Shown: piece by piece, positions 22,735-34,200 of the stretch
Layout of the letters: the number at the start of each line of letters is the position of its first letter
Position numbering within the stretch: position 1 is the stretch's first letter
From: Bolinopsis microptera
Taxonomy: Eukaryota > Ctenophora > Tentaculata > Lobata > Bolinopsidae
DNA: 64,000 nucleotides
NCBI RefSeq assembly: GCF_026151205.1
Contig: NC_087078.1
Span: 14,523,118 to 14,587,117 of the forward strand
Reading direction: 5' to 3'
Translations under genes and position numbers: made by a program
The notes under the pieces: generated by a model
Databases searched by the model: none
Told to the model about the DNA's origin: nothing
Seen by the model: only the letters and a program-made list of their open reading frames with translations

Positions 22735-22950
22735 TTGTTTTTAGGCCTTTCGATCGAGCAAACTTCCCAACAAAATTTTCCTGCGGCAAAGTTAAGAGCC
22801 AATATTTTAACTTTGTCCAAAATTTCAACTTCATTTGTTAAATTGTTTTAAGGCCTTTCGATTTAGCAAACTTCCCAAAAAAAATTTTCCTGCGGCAAAG
22901 TTAAGTAAAGAGCCAATATTTCAACTTTGTCCAAAATTTCAACTTCATTT
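22735..22950. repeat. Two tandem copies of a 115-bp unit
   Basis: The unit begins TTAAATTGTTTTTAGGCCTT and contains AAACTTCCCAACAAAATTTT and CAAAGTTAAGAGCCAATATT. The second copy carries a TAAA insertion after AAGTTAAG. Confidence 0.75.
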
Positions 22951-23046
22951 GCTCCTAGATACATCATATACACATATAGTTCATTGTGGATAAAATCTCT
23001 TTAGAGTGAGTTATGAGCGCTTTCAAACCAATACAAATAATCTCAC

Positions 23047-23140
23047 CTCTAGTCTGTAGCTGTGGGATGTGCAGGTTGGCCACTGCTTCAGCTATCGCTA
23101 CAAATGCCACACCTGGCCCTGATCCAAGCTCAAAAATATT
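23047..23140 (-). pseudogene. SLC6-like transporter exon relic, copy 2 (best preserved)
   Basis: On the minus strand the segment reads FELGSGPGVAFVAIAEAVAN then LHIPQLQTR, preceded by an acceptor-like tract and followed by GTGAGA. The GPG-x-AF-x-A-x-x-EAV pattern resembles the sodium:neurotransmitter symporter signature around TM6b-7 (GPGLAFIAYPEA-type). No flanking exons of such a transporter are found, and the segment travels with tRNA-Tyr copies, so I treat it as a duplicated exon relic. It could also be a chance frame in a repeat. Confidence 0.4.
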
Positions 23141-23221
23141 TATGTGAGTTAAAAATAGATACAATTTATCACCATAATCAATTATTCGAGTTTTAGCAGA
23201 AATACACTGCACATAAAAAGT

Positions 23222-23311
23222 TCCCTCGAACCAGATTTGAACTGGTGACCTAAGGATAACTAGGGATTAAACCGTTACAGTCCTCCGCTCTGCCAACTGA
23301 GCTACCAAGGG
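23222..23311 (-). tRNA. tRNA-Tyr (GUA) with 17-nt intron, copy 2
   Basis: Same mature sequence as copy 1; the intron differs (CGGTTTAATCCCTAGTT-like) and lies at the same site after base 37. The T-rich terminator follows directly on the minus strand (AACTTTTTATGTGC). Confidence 0.95.
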
Positions 23312-23882
23312 TATACCACATTTTGAATTCAAATATTTATATTTTGAAATATGAGAAGACATCACAGTAGAAATTTGGTAAATCACAGTCTCAATGTTTA
23401 AGAAATCCAATCAGTCTTCATTCTTAAAGAAAAATGAATGCACCAAATGAACAGATTCCATACGGAGTTTTGCCTTGCAATGTTAAACTCAAATTCTGAA
23501 GCATCATAGCACATGGCTTGCAAATTGCAAGTCGTGACGTTAAAGCTAAGTTGAGTTCTTAACAAAAGTCACTTGAGTGCCACTATACTGTACTAATTAG
23601 TGCAAGCCAATCATCTCGGAGCGAAGCACCAACACCATAACTGATTATGAAATTAATCGAATTCTATAAATGTTGACTTATTTCAGTATCATCATGACAG
23701 TGGCTTTTAAGCTACTAATTAGTCTATTGATAAACTATACAAATTAAAAATGAAATTTAATTAGATTATAATGATTTACCAAGATTCTACTGTATTCTTA
23801 CTTTATTCTTCGCAAAATTTAAAAATATAGGTATTTGAATTCTTATTTAAAAATTAGCAAAAATACACCGCATGAAAAAAGT

Positions 23883-23972
23883 TCCCTCGAACCAGATTTG
23901 AACTGGTGACCTAAGGATTACTAGGGATAAAGCCGTTACAGTCCTCCGCTCTGCCAACTGAGCTACCAAGGG
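23883..23972 (-). tRNA. tRNA-Tyr (GUA) with 17-nt intron, copy 3
   Basis: Cloverleaf and internal promoter boxes are identical to the other copies; the intron reads CGGCTTTATCCCTAGTA. The terminator context is AACTTTTTTCATGCGG. This copy lacks the long SLC6-like flank seen beside copies 1, 2 and 4. Confidence 0.95.
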
Positions 23973-24180
23973 GATGTACGTTTGAGAATTTGAATGAATT
24001 TAAATTGAAATCTAATACAGTAGAAACTTGGTGAATCACATTAATCTCAATTAAATTTGTATTATTTTATTTACACGAAATTAGTATATATATGTATAAA
24101 TGTAAGTTTCTACTGTGTTGGATTGCCTCTTAGCAATATTAAATAATGAATATAATTATTTGAATTCTAAATGATGTACC

Positions 24181-24270
24181 CCCTTGGTAGCTCAGTTGGC
24201 AGAGCGGAGGACTGTAACGGTTTCATCCCTAGTAATCCTTAGGTCACCAGTTCAAATCTGGTTCGAGGGA
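24181..24270 (+). tRNA. tRNA-Tyr (GUA) with 17-nt intron, copy 4
   Basis: Plus-strand copy with intron CGGTTTCATCCCTAGTA and terminator AACTTTTTATATGC. It is in inverted orientation to the other three, and its flank to about 24560 is an inverted counterpart of the flanks of copies 1 and 2. Confidence 0.96.
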
Positions 24271-24360
24271 ACTTTTTATATGCAGTGTATTTCTGCTAAA
24301 ACTCGAATAAATGATTATGGAATATGGTGATAAATTATATCTAATTTTAACTCACATAAA

Positions 24361-24445
24361 TAGTTTTGAGCTTGGATTAGGGCCAGGTGTGGCATTTGTA
24401 GCGTTAGCTGAAGCAGTGGCCAACCTGCACATCCCACAGCAACAC
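24361..24445 (+). pseudogene. SLC6-like exon relic, copy 4
   Basis: Reads FELGLGPGVAFVALAEAVAN then LHIPQQ, and diverges where the other copies have the donor. The open frame is kept through the similar part, but no partner exons are present. Confidence 0.35.
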
Positions 24446-24562
24446 AACCTGCACATCTCACCTATAATAGTCTGTGTGCTGTATTGTTTTACATATGAAA
24501 GCGTTTTAAAACTTACCCAATAAAGTCTTCATCCACAATCTTCCTTATAACTATAATATGAT

Positions 24563-25241
24563 CATTGATCAATTAATAAACTTGTAAATTAAATCATTAG
24601 CTACTATAGATTAAATAATAATGATGTGAACTTTACCTCAAAGCAAATTTTAGTGACTTCGTGAGTCTAAAAAAGCTGAACTTAGCAAAATGGGGAACGC
24701 AAGGACAATGAATTTCCTGAATCTCAGTCTGATTTAAGGAAGAGGAGGTTAAGACTGAGATTTCTCTTAAAAATCCCGGTAAAATTGGTATTTTGGCCGG
24801 GACCGGGATTTGGTAAAAAGTCCAATCCCGGCTACGGCCGGGCCCCGGTACCGGGATCACGGTCGATCTCTGGTTTGACTTGTGTTCATTTACTGCTTCG
24901 TTACATATCAAAATGAATTAATACATTAATATATTATGCTAACTTAACTTATTAATATCATCTATTGAATTAACACATTACACGTTAACTTTAACTTATA
25001 TCAATTTTATTATTTCTTTGCTATTGTCTCTGCTGTCTAAACTAAACGATATGTCAAGAGTGTATCAAATTAAGAGTGTATTAAATGAATACAATGCTAT
25101 ATAAGCCATGACCAAACAATTATAATTCCTATTAAGCTGTAATTTAACTAACTAAACTAAACTTTTAAACTAAACTTTCGCACACAGGTGAATGTTAATG
25201 ATGTGTAACATGTAGGCAGCAAGGCAGCCAGTTGCCGTATC
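24563..25241. other. Intergenic region before the golgin; GC-rich palindromic patch
   Basis: Near 24770-24870 a cluster of CCCGG/CCGGTACCGGG palindromes sits in AT-rich DNA, like the CCGGATATCCGG patch in the EXD1 intron, and looks like the end of a small DNA transposon. The rest, up to the golgin start codon, has no recognised feature. A possible splice acceptor (GTAGGCAG, about 25220) precedes the ATG. Confidence 0.4.
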
Positions 25242-28200
25242 ATGGCAAATAACAACAACTCCGGGCACTACTCAGGCTGGTTGGGGGGGTATGCTAAAAG
25301 TGTAGCGGGGACTGTGTCCGCTTTTACTCAGGACATACTCGAGGAAACAAGAGCTGACACTCAAGGTATGCGTGTGTGCTTCTTTGTTTGCTGTGTTATC
25401 GTATCACATTCTAAACACTATTATATACTTTACTATACTTTCAGAAGAACAAATATTTCTTTCCATATTTCTTCTGGCACTTGATATTGATCCTACGATC
25501 AGTTTCCAGTAGCAGTCAATCAAATCAACGTCACATTTCTAAACCAATCAGGCTCAGTTCCAATTACCCTGGTTAATTATCTTTATGGTATCGAACTGAG
25601 GATAAAGCTCTTAACTCCCCCATTTCAGATGTCAACTCTCTGTTGAAGGTATCCAATGAGAGAGTAGTTGAAAGTGAGGGTAAAATACAATCTCTCGAAT
25701 CAGAGGTAATGTTTATAAACAGGATTAAAGATAAATTTGTCAATGAGAGCCCTAATACTCACGTCTTGACTATACATCAATAGAGAAACAAATAAATAGT
25801 GTGCAAGAATGTTTTTTAAATAAAAATTTAAAAAATCATAAAAATTTAACTGAATCTATATGTTTATTATCAATTATTATCAAACATGTCAATCTTACAA
25901 ATGTCAACAATCCTAAAATAATTTAGAACCTAAACGTGATCCTTTGTAAGAGTATATGTCCCAAAAGTCAAATTGACTTGTACTCAAGTATAAAGTCGAA
26001 CAATTTACTCCAATAACCACGGTTACTAGCAAGTTCTCTCAAATGAAGAATATCATCATACGACTCCAGCAAGATGAAACGCTTCCAGAGGTCAACCTTC
26101 AGGTGGTGTAGGAGGTTACGTCTGTGAGCCCCGAGTCTACCAACTTCACTACACATCTCGACAGCAAAGCACAGCGCAGCTTGAGCTGGTGATCTTTCAT
26201 CGCTCCTCAGTATGTGTCCTAGCATCTTCCACCTAGATAACTCAGCACGCTCAGACATAGGGGTAGAGTTACTCTGTTTGTATAGGGTATCTTTGGACAT
26301 CATACTGCGTGGCCAGCTGACATTCATGATCTTTCTGAGGTGGTTACGGTGACATGCATCTAGTTTGTCCCAGTACGATTTAGGCATTCCCCAGCAACTA
26401 GAGTTATACATGAGGATAGATACTACTTGGGCCTCATAGACCTTCAGCTTCTTCTGTAGGGGGATCTTACTCTGGCACCAGACCTTCTTGAAGTTCTGGA
26501 ATGCTACATTGGCTAACATGATTCTTCTGGTGACATCTTTCCTACTTTCTAGCAGAGAACCCAACAACTTGCTACTGCACCATTCTTCATTCATTTGCAT
26601 TCTAAGGGGTTTACCATCATCCATGACCTCATCTTTCCCAGCTATGTAGACGTGTACAAACTCTGTCTTTGATTCATTAATATTCAGATTCCACTCTTTG
26701 AACACCTTAGTAGCGACAGGGAGGAGGGCTTCTAGAGCATCTTTGTCTTCACCAAGATAGTCGATGTCATCAGAGTAGGCATCTTCTTCAGGCATGCCGC
26801 TAGGACTAATAGGAGGGGTTGGGCGCAGCGGCACGGCACGCAGGTGGTAGCAGGCACCAGCTAGAGTGATTGTGAAACAGAGGCCTGAAACACTATCACC
26901 TTGGGGTCCTCCATTGGTGCTGATGAATTCAAGGGAGGTAGCGTTGTTGACTCGCACCTTGATCTTGGTGTTGCTCAGGAGGAATCTCACTAGTCTGATC
27001 TCATCTCTTGTGCACCCTGCGTCGTCTAGGAGGTTGAGCACAGTCTGCCTACTGATAGTATCGAAGGCACTGGACATGTCTAGGCCCATCTTGTGGAAAG
27101 ACCACTCTCTTTCTTTTACGATGCTGATCAACATACGGTGACACCATACCAGGTCTCCACAGCTTCTCTTCTGCTTGTAGGCAGCTTGCCATGGACCTGT
27201 GTAAGCGTCTACCTTTGCTTCAATTCTCCTGAGTGTAATGAGGGATAGCAGCTTACGAGCACAGTTACATAGTGTCAGGGGTCTGAGGCTTTTCAGTTCA
27301 CCAGGAGTCTTGCCAGGCTTTTGAAGAGGGGTGATGAAACATTCTCCGACAGCGTCAAGGAACAGGTTCTCTTCAAAGCAGGTGTTGATGATTTTGGCGT
27401 AATGGACACATAGCGCACTCCCACCATACTTGAGGAGCTCATTGGGGGTATTGTCAGGTCCATTGGCTTTGCCGTTCTTGAGGCGTTTAGTAGCGGTTTT
27501 TACCTCATATTCTGTGATAGGGCAGTCGAGGGGAGAAGGGGGACCTTCAAACGGATCAAGGGCAGGTTCATCTCCAGTCAGCTGTTCTTCATACCAATCG
27601 CGGAGTACTTCAGCTTTAGCGAGGTCTGTACCAATGGGGTACCCATCCTTATTGTGGACAACTATAGGCTTTGTCTCTTTGGTCTTAGCTAAGGATCTCA
27701 CAGCTTCGAACATTTGACGCGTGTCGTCAGTTGATGAAATTTCTTCAGCTAACTGGTCAGCCTTAGCACACTCTAGCTCCTTCAGTCTCTTTTTGATGTC
27801 TTTACCGAGCTTATTTCTCCGTCCTCGCAGTACAGAGCTATCACAGGGCTTGTTGGTGCTTGCCAGGGCGAGGCGTATATCGTGTCGTTCTGCGACTAGG
27901 GCAACAACAGTAGGGTCATTAGAGAAGAAGCACTTATTCTTAGCCTTCCTGTAGCCTAGGGTCTCAGCAGCTGACTTATGAACTTCACCCAGTACTACTG
28001 CAAAGTCCTTGTTGGGATCACCTGAGGGTATTACAGTAGAAAGTCTACTAGCAATGTCATGTTCATACATTCGTTTACAATCGGGGTCTGATGTGAGCCT
28101 GCGAGTGTCAAACATTTTAGGACGTTTAGGAGCTTTAGCGTAGAACAGGGGGCGTTTAGACAATTCAATCGTACATATTACAAGCCTATGGTCAGAACTA

Positions 28201-31200
28201 AACACCATACCGTTGTGCGACCTAGCATCTCTGAGCAGACATTTACTTCTTCTTTTACAAAGAATATAATCTATCTGAGTAAACACTTTACGCTTTTTAC
28301 CAGACTGACCTTTGCCATTAACCAAACCCTCGTAAGTGGTCCGATGACTCGCACGGTGAAGGAAGGCAGTATTAGCAGCAAACAAGTCGTTTCTACACAT
28401 GAAGTTGAGAAGGTAGTGACCGTTGTGATTCCTTTTACCCATACCGTGCCTGCCGACATAATCTGACACACCATTTACATAGTCTGAGTCATCAAGCTTA
28501 CCCAGCCTACCGTTGAAATCTCCCATCACAAACAACTCGTGTCTTGAAGGAACGACAATAGCTGAACTGACTTGCTTGTACAATTTCCTGACAATTTCTG
28601 GTCTGAGTTCTGATTTGGTGTTGGTTGGGCAGTACACATTGACGGCTCTAAACATGACGGGTTCACCGTGCTTTACAGGCAATCTGAAATCTATCCACGC
28701 AACACGGTCACTAACACGATGATATTGAACAATGTACGGTACTAGCCGCTTTGATACCACAAACCCCAGTCCTGCATAACAGGCATCCTTTTGTTCAATG
28801 ATAATCAACTTATTGCCACAGGGTAACATTGCTTCAGATGGCTGAGTGATCTTAGTTTCTTGAAGGGCTATAACGTCTAATTTATATTGAGTACAGTCAC
28901 GTCCTAATATATGTTGGTCTACTTCTTTGCTCAGCCCACGAACATTGAATGTTGCAAGGGCTAGAATGAGTGAGAGAGGGATCAACTTAGGGACGATGAG
29001 TAGAGGGTTAGATGCTGCAGCAGGGGTAATCTGTGTCTCCCTGCTTCTGCTGATTTAAGTTAAATTTAAATCTATATGTTTAAATTTAACTTAATTTATA
29101 TGTTTATCAGAGGTAATGTTTATAATATGTTTCACAAATTATAACCATTATATTTCGCTACATCAACGGTTGTTTCAGTTGTAACACTTCAAAAGTCAGT
29201 AGTTTCTAAAGTAATCGTTATTGTAGACTTAACAAATTTCAGATAAGTAAATTGAAAAGGGATCTAGCTGAAGTGAATGAAGACAGAGAGGTTACTGAGT
29301 TACAGCTGCAAGAAGTTGGTGATAGATGGAGATCTATATTGAACGAGAAGGAGGTAAGATGTTTCTTTTTAACAATATTTCCGTTGTCCAGTTTATTTTC
29401 AGAAATTTGTTTATTGCCGTGTTTTTGGGCGTTTATAAGCTGTATTTGCTTGGGCACACATTTTCTGATATTATAATTGGTCGATAAGGGTGGAAACAAA
29501 TTGATTAACTTTCATCTTTAAACTAAGAAATAAATTCAGGAGGAATTTAAAGCACTGAAGGACCGATTCTCTGAGCTGGAAAATGAAAAATCAGTGAAAA
29601 AAGCTACACGTTTACGAAATGTGTCTGGTGATATTGACTTCAGTGATCCCTTCATGTGTGAAATGGAAATAGGCAGACTTATCGATGAAAATCAGATGCT
29701 AGTTGCTCAGGCAGAAAAACTATCTTCCAAGGTAATTCTTTCTAGTTCGATTCGCACTCGGTTCAACCTTCCCAAGTGGTTTTCGCGAAGTTTTTATTTT
29801 GGCGCTGAAAGATAACGAAACGTTTTCGTTCTATGGTAAAACTTGGGATGTTGGGAAACGTATCATCTTAATCACATTTCGTTGAACCTTAAACCAAATT
29901 CGGAATGTAAACCAGTTCCCCCAGCGACATTGTTTCGATAACTTTTCCGGTATAAAAACAGTTTAGTTTGTAAATCAAGTCTCGTAGCTGGGTTCCATTT
30001 CTGTAAACTTTCAAATGAGTAGACATTCGAGGCTTGATTATCTTTTTCTCTGTAGTTATTGACTATTGTTCAAACCACACCTCTTTCTCTGTACTAAAGC
30101 ACAATACAATTTCCTTATTTCCATGATATATGGGGAAAAAAAATTTAAAGTCCGACTTAGCGTCCGACGCGAAGACATTGAAACTTGCAAATAGTTGAAT
30201 GTCAACTAGATACAAAACACGTTACGCGCGCGCGCGAGCGTAAATACAAACAAATTTCGTTCACTATCGTAACTTAGTTTGTTATGACTGGCCAACCTGA
30301 ATGCATGTTTATTTGGTATGAGTCTTTAACTTGAAAGTTGAACAGAAGCGTCCAAACATTCACCAAAAATTCTTTGTTTGTTCTGCCATGAGAAATTCTC
30401 AAAATTAAGAAATCGCGTGATGATGACTATTTTATCTTGGTGATTCGGCAGTTGCTTATTCTAAATTTTTAAGCTATAGAGCGGGCGGGGCAAAAATTAT
30501 CATCGCACTTGTGATTTTATGCATTTTCAGTCCAATTCGCAAACATCAAGGACCGAGGAAAATGGAGAAAACGAATCTAAGATAATGGTTAGTCCTGATT
30601 TTGATTTGTCATATTAATCTGATAATGCGTTCTCTGTTTCGTTCGAAACATCTACAGGTTTTACAAGAATTCCGATCCAAAGCTATGAAGTCTACCTATC
30701 ATGAGATTAATTTCCTGAAATAATTGCCAAAGAATGTACCCAAGAACACGTAATATCTAAAGAATTTAGTTTAAAACTAATGACCTAGTGTTACACACCA
30801 GGAATTGCAAGCACAGTTGAGGTCCGTCTACATGGAGCACCAGAACGAGTTAGCGCTAAAAGACCAGGAAACTGAACGTGCTATTCACAATTTAAGGGAG
30901 GAATTTCAGAGGAGCAATGATGTAGACCCTTACTCAAGTAATCCTCGTTACTAGTTGGTTTCATCAAATATTTACTGCCTATTTTCATCATCATAACCTC
31001 ACTTATTTAACAGATTTTTAGTAATCTTAGTTTATCTTGGATTGATATATTTCCTTTCAGGACGCTCATCGCATTCTGAATCTGAAACCGACGCGGAACT
31101 GCACAGGAAATATTCTGAGCTACAGTTCCAGTTCAAACGAGAACAAGGCTATTTCAAACAGGTTCACCGAAATAAACATATGTTCCAAATTCACAGTCTT

Positions 31201-34200
31201 TTAAACTTTATTTTTTATTATTCCTATCAAAACATAAGCTAGCCTTTTCAAAAGTACACTTTAATCAATCATGAACACATTCTCCAAGTTGTATGTCAAT
31301 CTTATCAGCTGGAACAGGAAAAGCTTGAGCTAGAAACTAAGCTCCAGGAATTCAAAGACTCTTTCTCAAAACTAAAATCTGAGAACTCAGTCTTGAACGA
31401 TCGTGTGACAGAGTTAGACGAGTGCAAAAAGCATGTTGTTTCATTAGAGGAGAAGATTGTTTGTTTGGAGCAAGATGCCGCCAAAAAGAATGAATCTCAT
31501 GCCGGGTAAATATTTTCTATTTGGAACGAGTATGATATTATATGTCAGCGTTGAGTGTGAACTTGAATAAGTGTTATATGTTTATTGTTTGACTAGGGAT
31601 TCATCGTTTAAACATAATATTCATATATTGATATCTATTTCATTGTTATGTATGAATATTTATTTTTAAACCCTTCTGCTTGAAATTTCAGGATTACTCA
31701 ATACGAAGCTGTGATAGACAACTTGAACTCTCAGATGGGCGAGAAAACAGTTGAACTGACCAGCATAAGATCTAAATTATCGCAAACTGAATCCTTATTA
31801 TCTAACAGGGACAAAGAGGTGAGAACAGATTTAAATTTCGTCCACACAGGGTTCAAGGTGCTAATGGAAGTTATTTTGAGAACAGAATATCACGTGCCAT
31901 GTCTATCACATTTGATTCAGTAAGTTTGGAAATACAAGTATGTGACATCAATTTGCATTCAGATTCACCAACTGCGAATGGCACTTAACACTGTTCAAAG
32001 TGAAGATTTCCAAGAACTGAGGGGACTCGTCGATTCCCTCAAAATGCAGGTACAAACATTTACAATGATGTTTTAGTTTATATATAATTCTATTCCAGCT
32101 TGGAAGTGGATTTAATGATGGTTCTCGAACTTTCTGATCTGGTACTTTAGAAGAGATCACATAATACCGCTTTGTTAAATAAGTTATTTCTCATCATTTG
32201 ACGTAGATTCTACAGATTATACTTCAAAGGGACAGAAATTATTGCATTATTCAATAAATACCAAACTTTTTACTTAGAGAAATCATCTGAGGATGTTAAA
32301 ACTAAGATCATGACAAATCAATGGCAAATTGATGACAAATTATTGTCAAATTTATGACTTATTCAAATATATCGACGTCATGAAACGTTGTTTTTGCAGC
32401 CTTTGCTAAATAAAACCGTCAAACGCCCGGATTTACCGTAATTCTCACTGTCTTCTCACTGTCTTAAACCTGTCACAGGTTGACGGATATAAAGAGACAC
32501 TGAAAGAGACCGGCCACAAACTTCTCCACTCCAACCAGAAAGTTGAGACACTCTCCACTCAAGAAGTTGAGTTGAAAGCCACTGTCTCCTGTCTCCAAAC
32601 TGAAACATTGAGACAGAGTGAGACTATACGAGACCTCCAACTTCAGGTATATACTCAAACGTGTGATGTGTATTTGTTAGGTCAGCGTAGGTGATGGATC
32701 TCATTAGGGACTGTTCGCGTATTACGTAAGCCTGATTCTGACCTTTTACCCATACTCCCACCCCTTCCCCTCCGTAAGCCATTTTACAGAACCCTTTTTA
32801 GAGAAATTACACCAGCCAAATCCACATTTCCCTAGGTTGGCTTACGTAATATGTGAGCCATTCAGTATGCAATCTCTACTTTTAGTTACGTATTTTGTGT
32901 AATAGTGTAATGTGCATAAATTATTATACTTATGAGCATATTTCAATAATTGTACCGTAAAGCTCACTTAGAGCACCCCACATTTTAAGACAACCTAGCA
33001 GTAACATTATGATCATACAATATACAGCAGCTAAACATCAGTGATATTAATAAAAAGAGACATTTTCATTTCGCAGGTTAGAACAAAAGATGATTTCATA
33101 TCAGAATTACAAGAATCTTCTTCATCACTGAGAAGGTCTGGATCGGACACCACAGAGAAACTGGAGGCTCTTCAGAGTGAACATCAGACAGTAGTTAGAC
33201 TGTGTAACCAGCTCAAAGCAGGTACTTGAAATATGTTTAACTAAGGTTTGGTTTTACTTTTTAAGGGTTTTATTAACTTTTAAAATGTTATTTACTATCC
33301 AAAAATTTTAAAAATACAGATAAAATTTTGATGGTTATTAAATCGTGCACTTATAGCACTGATGGTAACTAAACGATGAAATGCCATTTCAGAAAAATTA
33401 GAATTAGTGGTAGACTCAAAGAAAGTTCGGGAAGGAAGCACCAAACTGCAAAAGGAAATGAAGCGAATATCAGCGGAACAAGCTCGAATCCAACAAAATG
33501 GGCTATCTTTCATCTTGGAGGCTCAACTAACCGAATCTCAGATGGTAGAGATCAAAGAGATAGTATCGGGAGAGAAACCGACGGATAGTGAATCTTGTAA
33601 TTCCTCAGAGATGAGGGAACTGAAGCGAAAGCTAGCGGACAAGTCGGAGCAACTGCGCATGCTGCAAGGTACCTGTTTATTTCTTTCTCCCAATTCTTTT
33701 TATTTATTCCGAAGTTTTTACCTGGTTTTATCGTATTTTATGTGTCAGTGTATATTGTGTTTATTCTCATTCAATCGTTTTTTTCTTTTTATTTCATTCC
33801 AAATTCTTGAAAAACATCCGCTTTAATCTAAATGAACCAAATTAATTTCAGGTAAAATCTCCAAGCTGAAGTCTGACCAGGAAGAGATGATATCACCGTC
33901 AGAACACGACACAGCCTTATCAGATCTAAAATTGGCACACAACGTCATGGTTGCGTCTCTAAATGAACAAATCGACAACGCTGGTAGAGAATGTGAAGAC
34001 CTGAACCTACAGATTGTGGTATGTTTGACTTTCTCGGCTTCTTTTTATCTGAAGGGTTGATCTAGTGTTGACGTAGCTGAACCGCAAGGATCCTCGTTAG
34101 AGGTATAATTATAATTGTTTATCATGTGACAATTAGCATGGTGGAACTGGAATGGGAGACGGGAGAAAAAACTTCAGAATACTGGGTAAACCAGTCCAAG

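Larger units (their letters stand above)
19886..23046. other. Intergenic, repeat-rich, no gene recognised
   Basis: Holds a partial plus-strand copy of the tRNA flank near 20035-20130, the approximately 350-bp tandem repeats (20640-21445) and a duplicated 115-bp segment (22735-22950). Short open frames exist, but none shows a family signature or splice-consistent context. Confidence 0.5.

Noticed and set aside
27430-28722. Several plus-strand open frames within 26866-28722
   Set aside because: They are shadows of the long minus-strand RTE-like reading frame.
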